The notes below the pieces were generated by a model. It was not told the DNA's origin and made no database searches. It saw nothing but the letters and a program-made list of their open reading frames with translations. A stretch of DNA of 64,000 bases from Musa acuminata AAA Group (lineage: Eukaryota > Streptophyta > Magnoliopsida > Zingiberales > Musaceae), in contig NC_088331.1 of NCBI RefSeq assembly GCF_036884655.1, positions 19,864,001 through 19,928,000 on the forward strand, in the 5' to 3' direction. The position numbers were made by a program, and so were the translations under genes. Below, piece by piece: positions 31,138 to 42,297 of the stretch (positions are counted from its first letter, which is position 1; each line of letters opens with the position of its first letter).

Positions 31138-32175
31138 AAACAATAAACTTGTTTGATTGGATTTTCCGTAAAGTTTTTCATCTTCTTTCCATCTCTCGGT
31201 GAATCTAATCCTTCTCCTTCAAATTGCATATGACATGTTGTGAAATCTCGAAATTGATTTTGATAACTTGATTATGAATTTCAAGTTATTAATTTGATTT
31301 AAATAAGTTTTATCTAAATCATAACCTTGATCTTGCAAAATTGGAATCACAAATAATATCTTTTGGCATTCATGAATTGATAAATATGAAAGTATTGGCA
31401 TTCATGACTTGAATTTGATTGAAACATTGTATGCTTAAATTAATCATTCTCCTATGTTTCAAAATCCTTTAAATGCCTTATATGATAATTGAAAAGCAAT
31501 ATTGAGATTCTAATGTATTTAACGATTTAAATGAGTTTGTATTCGAATTATGATCTTGACTTCGTGAGATTACTACTTGAATTTTTATCCCAATCTCTCT
31601 CTTGTACATCTACAATTTCTGTTATTTATAGAAAGAAGAGATTAGATAATATGAATGCATGCTGAATTTTCCTCTAAAATGATCTCTGCATAAATATTTT
31701 TGCATACTTAATTTTTCAATGATAAAATCGTTGTATGACAAAATATGTGCTTCAAGTCTCATTTCCCTTTTTGTTGATGACAAAGGGGGAGAAAAGTGAT
31801 GACTTATATCATTCTTAATAGCATGCCAAAATATGAATTGCAAAATCCTTGAAAATATCGTAAGATTGATTGATCATATTGAATGCATGTCTAAAATGTA
31901 TAATCATGCAATTCAAGTTGAAAATCTTTATCTCTTGTCATAGTAAAATTTGTCTCTTATCTTTCGACTTGAAAAAGATTTTCATCAAAGTTTCGCATTT
32001 ACATTATGCTTAATAAGAATAAACGATAAGTTCTACGGTTAGAGCTTATCGATTTATACTTGAATTCAATGGATGAAATTCAAGTGTTTTATCTTCTCAT
32101 AATATGGCATATAGATAGGGGCAGTTACGTTTAACTCCGTCATCAATTGATTATCATCATCAAAAAGGGGGAGAT
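31138..32175 (+). other. Family C 3' non-coding region with several polypurine tracts
   Basis: About 1 kb of AT-rich DNA without a gene. Purine-rich motifs: AAAGGGGGAGAAAA (31785-31798), GATAGGGGCAG (32114-32124) and the main tract CAAAAAGGGGGAGAT (32161-32175) next to the LTR. Repeated tracts before the 3' LTR are a known Sirevirus feature. Confidence 0.78.
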
Positions 32176-33346
32176 TGTTGAATCTCGGATTTTGATGATA
32201 AAATCAATTGATGAGTTATTTGATCTAATCCATATTATTGAGTTAAGTATGCAGGATTAACTACGATAACCAGAAAACACAAAGCAAGAATATCGGAGTC
32301 AAGTTCGATGAACGTTTAAGAGTTCGAAGAATTGTCGGAGATGCTGATGGAACCAACCGAGAAGAAATCGGGAACCTGTTGGAAGTTCGCCGAAGAGATC
32401 GTCGGAGGTTCGCAGAGATCACCGAGAAGTCTCGGCTACTCATTAAAGTCATCACAAGTTCAGGAGCGTGCTTGGACCCCGTCGGAAGAAGTTCGTCGGA
32501 AAGCTCGTCGGAACAAGACTTGACGTTCGCGGTTGATAAAATTGCTTAGGATGTGTTTTGTTATGTAGTTCACTTGTAATTAGGATTAGGATTAAGAAGA
32601 TAATCCTATATCCTGGTTAGGGGCCAATTGGGCCCGAGTTCGAACTAGTTTAGGCCAAGATTAAAGCCCAACTAGTGGCTGAAAACACTGTAGTCGGGCT
32701 GAAAACACTGTAGGCGGTGGCACCGCCTGGCTTGGCGGTGGCACCGCTTGGCTGGGCGGTGGCACCGCCAGCATCGGGAAACCAAAGAGAATTCAAATTT
32801 GGAGCCCAAATTTTGGAGCCCAAATTTGAATCCTCTTGAGGCCTATAAATACCCCTCAAAACTCAGCTGAGAATACAACTTTTTGTGTAGCAAAAGTTTG
32901 AGAGAAAGGTCTTAGAAAAGTGTTAGCTTGTCTTCTTTTCAATTTGCTACTGTTCACCTCATCTCTTCTCGAAAATCTGTAAGAGTGTGAACCGCTTGTA
33001 AAGAGTTGTAAGAGGGGTATTTACCCTTCCATTTCAAGAGACTTGCTAGTGGAAGGTGGGAGCCTCATCGAAGAGGGGCCTCGCAAGTGGAGTAGGTCAT
33101 TTGACCGAACCACTCTAAAATTGGCGTGATTCTTGGTTTGCATTTCATTATTGCTATTTACATTATTGCAAACCTTCTTATATGCTTTAAGTTCCTTATT
33201 ACTTTTGCTGCACATATTTAAGAATACGCTTTCAAGATTAAGCTTCTCAAGTTCCGTTCTTATCGTACGAAAGATTTTCTAAAACCGAAGTTTTAATCCG
33301 CTGCACTAATTCACCCCCCCCTCTTAGTGCTGCTCCGATCCTAACA
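32176..33346 (+). repeat. 3' LTR of the family C element
   Basis: 1,171 bp, TGTTGAATCTCGG to GATCCTAACA. Palindromes GGCGGTGGCACCGCC at 32712-32770, TATA box at 32844-32850, poly-C at 33314-33321. Confidence 0.9.
32844..32850 (+). promoter_or_regulatory. TATA box of family C LTR
   Basis: TATAAAT in GGCCTATAAATACCCC, about 75 bp after the last palindrome. Confidence 0.65.
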
Positions 33347-34915
33347 CTATAGTGATCAGTGGAAATTTTCTTTGATGCATTTTAGGAGTCAAGGATGACG
33401 AGGACATTTAGTCCTCCTACTTCATATGGTTTTGATTAATTAAGGGGAATGAAAGGATTGATCAGGGATATTGAATCAGAGTGGCGCAGCAGAAGCATGA
33501 TGAACCTAATTTCATTGGTGGTAGAAAAATGGATGATGCAAACAGAGAAGATATTTGGTGTACAAAATTGTTCTAATGATCAAAAGATTTCTTTTGCCAC
33601 CTTATATTGGAAGTAGAGGTTGATCATTAATGGCAACAATGAAAAGAATTTTTGGAGATCAGTGGCAAGAATGATAAGGACAAGCTTACCAATAAAAATA
33701 TGGTTGGAAATGAATCAGAAAGTGATAACAAAAGGGTCAAGACATTTCGATTTGAAAAGGAAAGTCACCACAAAAGACTCAATCATGTGTGAATTGCAAG
33801 TTAAATTATGAAACAAGTTTGTGTGGTGGGTGACTAGAGTCTATTTTGCTTGTATAAAGTTGGATCATAAAATAAAAGACTGTTCTTTGAACAAGAAGGA
33901 AGTGTCACTACCTCATAAATCATTAGCCCATGTCAGAGTGTATGCTATCACTGAATATGATTCTAAGACTTCTGAATTAGTGGTCGAAGGTATTATGCAT
34001 GTTTATGAAAGAATGCAAATATTTGTTTGAACATGGGTTCTATCTACGATTTGATTCGTAACATGTTGCCTATCACTTGGGTATTCAACCTAGACCACTG
34101 TATTATGTGATATATGTAAAATACGATCATTGGATATTCTTTGATAACGAACTTGAATCTGGTCCTCTTGTCTGATTTTTATTGGAGAACTTGAACTTTT
34201 TCGTTGATTTAGGTCTCCTAGAGATTTGGAGTTTTGATATTATACTTGGTATGGATTGACTATCTTCCTATCATACCAGTATGGATTGGTATATAACAAA
34301 TGATCACTTTTTGTACATTTGATCAGCCGATCTTTTATTTTGAAAGTATTGGACATGATTTATCTCCTTACCTAATGTATCCCATAATGACTTGCTTGGA
34401 TTACCTCCAAACGTGACTTTGCTTTTGATTTGGTCTTTGGGACAATCCCGATATCTAAGCCTCTCTACAGAATGATATCATTTGAGTAAGTGGAATTAGA
34501 AAAACAACTATAAGGATTATTAAATGAGGATTTTATTTGGCTTAATATTTTATCATGGGGTGCTCCGGGGTTTGTTAAAAAGATGGATGGAACATTGAGA
34601 CTTTGTATTGATTATGGACAATTGAATCAGGTGACCAAAAAAAAAAAAAAACGAGTATTTTCTGAAGTAACGACTTGCTTGATTAACTATAGGGTGCGCA
34701 AGTATTTTTAGAAATTGATTGAAGGTCGGGTTACCGTCTATTGAGGATCAAGGAGGAGGATATTTCGGTCACTCTGGGATAATTGTGTCATTATATTGTA
34801 TTGATGAAATTGTTTGAGAGCAGGAGGAGGAAATAAAGAAATCATAATCCTCATCTTTTCATCGATTGAGCTATGATCAATTTAGAGGACTAAATTTTTT
34901 TTAAGGAGGGGAGAG
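33347..34915 (+). pseudogene. Tekay-like gag-pol remnant
   Basis: Highly damaged. Bases 33600-33900 carry the gag end and a decayed zinc knuckle (KIKDCSLNKKEVSLPHKSLAHVRVYA near 33850-33950, only one Cys left). Protease follows at 33960-34250, with FDIILGMDWL (about 34230-34260) from the protease to reverse transcriptase linker. The start of reverse transcriptase is at 34450-34640, with WGAP- and [14 protein letters not shown] pieces spread over two frames. The rest of pol is deleted, and 34650-34895 is unrecognised filler. The polypurine tract AAGGAGGGGAGAG is at 34903-34915. Confidence 0.75.
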
Positions 34916-37900
34916 TGTAATATCCCTCACTTTTGAAATTTATTAATAAGGATTTATATATAAATTTGAGGACCTATATGTAAATATAAAAATTTCAAGG
35001 ACTAAACCGCTAAGTTGCAAAATGAAAAGAAAATAAAGAAAATCGAAAATTTCGGTTTTATCCCACTGCCTCCCACGCACTCTCTGTTTCTTCGAGAATC
35101 AGAGAGGAGCGGTGGGGTGTGAGGAGAGAAGAAAGAAGAAGAAGAGGGAAAAGAAGAGAGGAGGAAGAGGGAGAAGAGAAGAAAAGAAGAAGAAGAAGAA
35201 GAGAGGGAAGATGGAGAGGAGAGGGAGAGGCAGCAGTAGCAGCTAGGGCTGCTGCACCTTTGTTTCCCGCAGGTGGAAACAGAGGAGAGGATGTGTGGGG
35301 CGTTGGGGAGGATAAGGGAAGAAGAAGAAGAAGAAGAAGAAGAAGAAGAAGAATAGAGGAGGATAGCTGCGGCAAGGCTGCAGCGAGGAGGTGTGTGGCG
35401 TTGGGGAGGAAAAGGGAAGAGGAGAAGAAGAGAAGGAGAAGAAGAGGAAAAAGAGAGGGACGAGGGAGAGGAGCGAGAGGTGGCAGCAGCTAGGGCTGCA
35501 GCACCTCTGTTTCCTGCAGGTGGAAATAGAGGAGAGGTGTGGGGCATTCAAAGAGGAGAAGAAGAAGAAGAGGAAGAGAAGAAGAAGAGGAAGCAGGAGA
35601 AGAGGTTGTGATACCTCTGTTTCCTGCAGAGGAAACAGAGGAGAGGGTGTGTGTGACGCTGGGGAGGAGGAGGGAAGAAGAAGAGGAGAAGAAGAAGAGA
35701 AGAGAAGGGAAAGGAGGAGCTGTGGCTGCGGCGGTGGAATCTGCAGCTGGAAGAGAAGGAAATGAAGAGATGGTGAGGAAGAAGAGAAGAAGTAGAAGCG
35801 GGTGAAGAGGCAGCAGCTCTGTTACCTGCAGGAGGAAACAAAGGAAAGGAGGTGCTGTTCGTCGGGGAGAAGAAGGGGAGGAAGGAGAAGAAGAGAAGAA
35901 GAAGAAAGGAAGGAGAAGGAAGAGGAGAAGGGAAAGAAGTAGCTGTGGCTGCGGCTCTGGCAGCTGCAGCTATGGCAGGGAAAGAGGAAGAGAAAGGAAG
36001 AAGGGAAGGAGAGGAAGAAGAGAAGGGAAAGAAGGGGCTGCGGCTGCGGTGATGGCAGCTGCAGTTGGAAGAGAAGTAGGAGAGGAAGATGAGCAGGGGA
36101 GGAAGAAGAGGCTGTGGCCGTGGCTGAGGCTGCGACTGCAGCAGTGCAGCTAGGAAAGAAGAGAAGGAAAGGAAGAAGAAGAGAAAGGAAAAGGGAAGAA
36201 GAGAGGAAGAGGAGAAGGGGAGGCAGCTGTGGCAGTGGCAGCTGCAGCTGGAAGAGAAGGAGAGGAAATAGAGCAGGGCAGGAAGAAGAGGCTGCGGCTG
36301 TGGTGGCTGCGACCATGGCTGCGACTGCGACTGCGGTAGTTGCAGCTGGGAAAGAAAAGAAAGGAAAAGGGAAAAAGAAGCTGCGGATGGGATTGCGGCC
36401 GCAGTGCCAGCGACTGCGTATGCAGTAGTTATGTCTACGAGAGAAGGGAGCAAGGAAGTAGTACAGTGGAAGGGGCTGCGGTCGTGGCTACGACTGTGGT
36501 AGTGGCAGCGGCGATGGCTGCGACAACTGTGTTTGAAAAAGAAAACGAAGGAATGAGAGTAAGAGAGAGCAGGTGGCTATGTCTCTATGTTCTACATGAG
36601 CTGCAATTGTGGAGGAAAAAGAAAAGATGTGTAGAAAACGAAACAGAGAGAGAGGACATGGAGGAAAAGTAGAAGGATTTGGGCTGGCCCATTCTTTGGA
36701 TCTTCGAATCAAAATCTTTGAAAGGCAAGTTCCCTGATCGTTACTCCTATAATTGCTCTGATATTTCTTATTGCAAGTTTCCTGATCGTTTCTTCTGTAA
36801 TTGTTCTAATCTTTCCTATTGCAAGTATCCTGATCTTTCCTCACTGTTATTTTATCTCTATATTTGCTTTAAATACGAGGAACTTTGAATTGTTCTAGCC
36901 TTGCATTTGATATATCTCCTGTTTAGACGTAACGATTCGAATCTATGCAACTTCTGATATTCTGACCCTTCTACTTTGTTATGGCTATAACTTCATGTAT
37001 TGACCTCTGATTTGGACAAAACTTATTTGATCAGAATATAGACTCATAAACCTTTGTTTTGATAGCTTATTTTAAGAATTCGGAGTAAGTTTGTCTGCCC
37101 AAACTTTTGTTTCAAATGAGCCTATAGATTCTGCAAAACAAGGATCGTAATTTCTGACCTTTTGATACTGAACTGCTTATAAGTCCCTGTTGCAAACATT
37201 GATTTATTCAAAGCTTATTTCATTAGAAACTAGACTCATAGTTCTTTCTTTTGATATATGGATTGAAAGATTTGGAATACAAACACCTGCCCAGTTATCT
37301 GTTGAATCTTACACTATGAATTCTGCCAAACAGAGATTTTGTTGTACGACCCTTGTTTACCAAATTATTTGTAACTCTCTCTATTGGACAGTTCAATTCA
37401 TATGAAGCCTGTCTTATCTGAAAGTATAATCTAATGATATATTTCTAAGTAAATTAGAGCACGATTGATAGTTTGAATCATTTGTTCAATGTGTCTCTTG
37501 AATTCTGCCAGAAATCGAGCTTTGGTTAATTTCGCATATTCTGGTTTCATTTCTTTGGAAATTGATATTCTTTAGCTTTCTTATTCAATTGAGCTAATAT
37601 GATTGCTTGGAATCCCTGTATACCCTTGCTTTCATTTCATTCCAAATCTGAATACAATTGTGAGAGATTTGTTCCTTGCATCGTATTATGTACGTTTTGT
37701 TGTTCCGCGTGTGCTTCCGATATATGCTAATTATTGTTAAAACTGCCCTCTTGTACTCTGATGTTTGTGGGATTGTCTGGACCTTTGCCAGAAATGGTAA
37801 AGGGTATGTGCTTAGAGCCAGCGATGCTCTAGATTATGTCTGGTGGTCATTCAGAAATGGATGAATCACGTTCTGTTTAGGATCCCACTACACCTTCTGT

Positions 37901-39000
37901 ATGTTTGATATGATATCCAGAGCTTTGGTTATGTGTTTCTGTACATGCTTTGGATATAAATGATATGAATGCAACGTCAAAGACGACGTTTGAGCTTCTG
38001 TTTGGTATTTGTTATTGATATGCTCCGAAATGTTCCATATGCCATTGATATGATCCGGAACATTTCATACGCCATTGATAAGCTCTGAAATGTTTCATTT
38101 GTTATTGATATGCTCCGAAACATTTTATATACCTTTATTATGCTCCGAAATGTTTCATTTGTTATTGATAAGCTCCGAAACATTTCATATGCCTTTGTTA
38201 TGCTCCGAAATGTTTCATTTGCTATTGTTATGCTCTAAATGTTCCATTTGTCATTGATATGCTCCGGAACATTTCATACGCTATTGGTATGCTCCAATTA
38301 CTCTATCCTCCATTTGTTATGAATCAAATATGTTTTGAATGACATGATACATATGATTTTGTATCTAATGAAATGGTATCCTTGAGAATTCTTGTATTCT
38401 GCCTTGCATTATGATACCTTACTTGTTTGAAACCATTCCTTTTATTCTGAATATGCTTTGTCACTTGTTGAGCTGTTTTTAGCTCATTCCGTTGTTATAT
38501 AAATCTTTCAGGTCAGCTTGTCACCATTTGAGATGTTTGATTTGGGCTGAGGGAGTGGATAGCTATTCAGAATTATGGGCAAGTCTTGTTGGTTATTATG
38601 TTATTGTTGTATAAGCATGTTTTGTATGTAATGAAATGTTGTCGATGAATCGAAATGGATATACTGTATAAAAGTGTTAGAAGATCTCTCTTGTTTGGAA
38701 TTTCGGAATGTTAAGTCTAATTTATGACGATATGAACTTGTGGTGAATAGTTGGAGTTATGATTGTATAATTTATTTAGCTTGTGGATTTATAAATGTTG
38801 TTCATGTTGTCAAGTTGGCTTGGGTTGCCATAAATGTGAATTATCGAGTGATGCGATATATGATTATAAACTGCACAGGTTTTATAGATGTGAATTTGAT
38901 AGAATGTTTTCAGTGTCCTCAAATGTTAGTTTGGATCCTAGATTGATTTGTGTGATAAAAATTTCAATATCATGGATAATTTTTTTTTAGGGGCGTGACA
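34916..39000 (+). repeat. Complete 4.1-kb 3' LTR of the Tekay-like element
   Basis: 4,085 bp from TGTAATATCC to GGGCGTGACA. Bases 35107-36410 are GA-rich with interspersed GCTGCGGCTGCGG words and hairpins. Bases 36680-37990 are ordinary AT-rich LTR sequence. A 30-bp tandem array sits at 38011-38295. Long open frames in the GA-rich block (for example 35548-36453 on the minus strand, 301 codons) are low-complexity Ser/Pro/Leu or Arg/Glu repeats and I do not call them genes. Confidence 0.9.
38011..38295 (+). repeat. 30-bp tandem array in the Tekay LTR
   Basis: Nine and a half units of 30 bp (one of 29) with a pattern like GNYATTGATATGCTCCGAAA followed by (TG/CA)TTYCATAT. Two unit types partly alternate, ending TGTTTCATTT or CATTTCATAT, which suggests a 60-bp higher-order unit. 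Confidence 0.92.
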
Positions 39001-40440
39001 ACTACATCTTCTCGGGTTAGGATCTCTCTGATAAGGTGGAACCTCCTTAGAACATGCTTAGATTTCTGATAAGACCTAGGTTCCTTCGCTTGAGCAATCA
39101 CCCCGTTGTTGTCGCAATATAAGGAGATCGGCTCCTCGCTTCCCAACACGACTCCCAAATCTGTGATGAACTTCTTCAACTAGACTCCCTCTTTTGCTAC
39201 ATCTGATGGAGCAATCTACTCTGCCTCTGTGGTCGAGTCAATAGTAGTATCTTGCTTGGAACTCTTCTAGCCCACTGCTCCTCCATTCAAGGTGTACACG
39301 TACCCCGAATTTGACTTGCTATCATCGACATCAGACTGAAAACTTGAGTCTATGCAGCCTTCAACCTTAAGGCTACTACCTCCATATACTAGTAAAAGAT
39401 CCTTAGTCCTTCTCAAGTACTTAAGGATACACTTTACTCCTTTCCAGTGCTCCAAGCTTGGATCCGCCTGATACCTACTCGTGACACTCAGAGCATGCGC
39501 TATATCAGGCCTAGTACATAGCATGGCATACATGATAGACCCTATTGCCGAGGCATAAGGTATCATATCAATGTTTGCCCTTTCTTCTAGAGTCTTTGGG
39601 GACATACTCGTAGAAAGCGATATCCCATGTCTCATCGGTATGAGACCTCTCTTGGAATTTTCCATGCCAAACCTTTTGACAATGGTTTCTATGTACCTGG
39701 ACTAGGACAAGCTAAGCATCCTCTTGGATCTATCTCTATAGATTCTAATCCCCAAGATATAAGATGCTTCCCCTAAATCCTTCATGGAGAAGTGTCTAGA
39801 AAACCAAGCCTTTACTGTGGATAGCATTCCTACGTCAATCCCAATGATCAAGATGTCATCCACATATAATACCAAAAAGGTGATAGCACTTCCACTTACC
39901 TTCCTATACACATAAGGCTCATCTTCATTCTTAACGAAGTCATAAGATATGATTGTCTCATCAAATCTTATGTTCCAACTTCGGGAAGCTTACTTTAGTC
40001 CATAAATGGATCTAAGCAACCTACACACCTTATCTGGGCAGTTCTTGGACACGAATCCCTTAAGTTGCATCATATACTCCTCCTACTCGAGGTTCCCATT
40101 AAGGAATGCGGTTTTCACATCCATCTGCCAGATCATATAATCATAGTGTGCTGCAATAGCCCATAGAATTATAAAGGATTTTAGCATTGCTACGGGTGAG
40201 AAGGTTTCATCGTAGTCAACACCTTGCCTTTGACGATACCTTTCCAACTACTCCGATCTTTTTCTTAAAGATCCACTTGCAACCGATGGGTACAATACCT
40301 TTGGGCGCATCAACTAGGTTTCAAACCTTGTTGGAGTATATAGAATCCATCTTAAAATTCATGGCTTCTAGCTACTTCCTAGAGTCTATACTCATAATAG
40401 CCTCCTCGTAGGTCTGAGGATCAATATTCTCAACATCTTC
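39001..40440 (-). pseudogene. Angela copy 2 reverse transcriptase and RNase H, broken
   Basis: Read leftwards. Reverse transcriptase pieces are at 39700-40440: LYVDDILII (the catalytic YVDD) near 39850-39880, and DLGEASYILGIRIYRD. The end of RT and the connection domain are at 39267-39665, with CTRPDIAHALSV. RNase H is at 39001-39260, with SLYCDNNGVIAQAKEP and a decayed STTEAEY motif. The finger region at 39930-40440 is split over frames. Domain order and sequence match 13600-15085 of copy 1. It is a dead polyprotein. Confidence 0.88.
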
Positions 40441-41760
40441 TCATCTAATATGTCCCACATATCTCTCAGGAGGATGGGATACTCTATCAGACGTACGTAA
40501 AGTTGAAACTTGTGTATTAGGTACATGAACAGACTCGAGTTGTAGAGTGGTGCTTGAGCTAGGTTCTCCAACCTCGTTCAACTCTATCATTCTCCCACTA
40601 TCTCCGCCAAGAATGTGTTCCTTCTCAAGGAAAACTATTCTCTTAGCTACAAAGACCTTTTGGTCCTCGAGATGATAGAAATAATACCCACAAGTTTCAT
40701 TTGGGTATCCCACAAATTTACATCGATCTGTCCTTGATTCTAACTTATTAGGGTTATGTATTTTAACGTGGGCAGGGCAGCCCCAAATCTTAACAACCTT
40801 AAGATCAGGCTTCTTCCCTTTTCATATCTCATATGGTGTAGACACTACCGACTTAATTGGAACTCTGTTCAGAAGGTAAGCTACGGTTTCTAGGGCATAT
40901 CCCCAGAATGAGATGGGTAGGTCAGCGAAACTCATCATGGGTCGTACCATGTCTAATAGCGTACAATTTCTCCTTTTACAAACATCATTGAGCTGAGGTG
41001 TATAAGAAGGTGTTCATTGGGATAATATCCTATGGTCCTTAAGGAACTGAGTAAACTCTGTACTTAAGTACTCACCTCCTCGATCTGATCGAAGAGTTTT
41101 GATACTCTTTCTAGTCTGGTTCTCCACCTCATTCTTATACTCTCTGAATTTCTCAAAGGCCTCGGACTTGTATTTCATTAAGTACACATATCCATACCTT
41201 GAGAAATCATCAGTAAAGGTAATGAATAAGGAGTAACCACCAATTGCATGAGTTGACATGGGTCCACATACATCACTATGTATGAGTTCCAATAGCTCAG
41301 TGGCTCTCTCTCCAGTTCCACTAAATTGAGAGTTGGTCTGTTTTCCACAAAGGCAAGTTTCGCAAGTTGCATATGACACATAGTCGAATGTATCTAGATA
41401 TCCATCATTTAGCAACTTTTGAATCCTTCTTTCATGGATGTGACCTAGCTTACAATGCCACAGGTATGCACTGTTCATCTCATCTCGTTTCCTCTTGGAA
41501 ACATTTACATTCATGATATGTACCTGAAGCTTCATCAAGCTTTTGTTTCGCCCTTTCTGCAAGGAACTCTTTGCAGTTCCTCTTCTAGTGCCCATCTTTA
41601 CCATAGTGGAAGCACTAGCCTTTGTCCTTTGTTGGGTCTTTCTTAGCAACCTTTGCTTTACCTGGTCTGCACTTGCCCTTTCCCTTCTTAAGGGACCTTT
41701 CTGCTTTCCTTTCCTTTCTGGTCTCACCAGTGTAGAGAATTGACTTCTCTTTCTTAATAG
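40441..41760 (-). pseudogene. Angela copy 2 integrase and gag zinc-knuckle region
   Basis: The 237-codon open frame at 41014-41727 contains, in order, a Lys/Arg-rich gag tail, LWHCKLGHIHERRIQKLL (zinc-binding His pair) with CETCLCGKQ (Cys pair), LIHSDVCGPM (first catalytic Asp), FTDDFSRYGYVYLMKYKSE (second Asp) and SDRGGEYLS. The downstream integrase end and linker to RT are at 40441-40980. In the zinc-knuckle region (about 41560-41620) the gag and pol frames meet. Integrase would insert the DNA copy into the genome. Frames break at about 41014 and 40980. Confidence 0.88.
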
Positions 41761-41794
41761 TACTATCTACCTTCCTCAACATATTGAGGAGCTC

Positions 41795-42297
41795 TCAGAG
41801 AGTCACATCAAGCTTGTTCATATTAAAATTCATTATAAACTGTGAAAAGGAATCTGGTAGGGACTGAAGCATAATGTCCACACACAAGTTATCCTCTAGG
41901 ACATGGTTCTGTACCGGTGTCCGCTCAGTCATCCTAGCGCGGAAGAGGCTCTTGGATATCTCATATCGCTGAGTCCTTCCCTGTTCCTCAAACAATTTGC
42001 GGACATGTAGGAGAATGGATCTAGCATTCATATTTTCATGTTATCTCTGTAACTCAGGAGTCATAGAGCCCAACATATAGCACTGAGCAAGAGTGGAGTC
42101 ATCAATATACTTCACGTAGTGAGCGATCTCATCCTCGCTTGCCCCTTCTTCTGGCGCAGGCATCACTGTATCAAAGATGTACATGATTTTCTCCGCCGTG
42201 AGAACAATTCTCAAGTTACAAAGCCAATCCATATAACTTGGACCAGTGAGGCGGTTGACATCAAGTATGCCACGTAAGGGATTTGAAAGCGACATTT
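41795..42297 (-). pseudogene. Angela copy 2 gag (copia gag polypeptide), broken
   Basis: Starts with MSLSNPLRGILDVNRLTGP at 42295, then YMDWLCNLRIVLTAEKI, the usual start of this copia gag family. It stops after 84 codons at 42041 and resumes in the same frame with NMNARSILLHVRKLFEEQGR and LPDSFSQFIMNFN. The start is chosen because ATG at 42293-42295 opens the frame and the family normally begins MSLSN or similar. It is followed by the knuckle region left of 41795. Confidence 0.88.

Larger units (their letters stand above)
30753..33346 (+). mobile_element. 5'-truncated Sirevirus-like element, family C
   Basis: Only the 3' part is present: RNase H (to 31137), a non-coding 3' region with several purine tracts (31138-32175), and a complete 1,171-bp LTR. 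Unlike the minus-strand family C element it has no env-like ORF between RNase H and the LTR. It replaces the end of the Tekay LTR and the Tekay primer site, so a deletion must have accompanied or followed its insertion. Confidence 0.85.
29846..39000 (+). mobile_element. Tekay-like Ty3/gypsy element with 4.1-kb LTRs
   Basis: 9,155 bp, starting TGTAATATCCCTCAC and ending GGGCGTGACA, with target duplication GCTAC/ACTAC (29841-29845, 39001-39005). It inserted into the RNase H region of Angela copy 2. The 5' LTR is cut after about 907 bp, where a Sirevirus 3' half (30753-33346) replaces the rest. A ruined gag-pol (33347-34895) and a complete 4,085-bp 3' LTR follow. LTR start, long GA-rich LTR and AAGGAGGGGAGAG tract fit the Tekay/Del lineage of chromoviruses, by family resemblance only. 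Confidence 0.85.

Noticed and set aside
35548..36453. A 301-codon minus-strand open frame rich in Ser, Pro and Leu
   Set aside because: It lies within the GA-rich block of the Tekay LTR. Overlapping open frames on both strands and no recognisable domain show it is a composition effect.
38011..38295. Possible CRISPR-like array because of the 30-bp repeat
   Set aside because: The units are directly adjacent without unique spacers and lie in a plant LTR.
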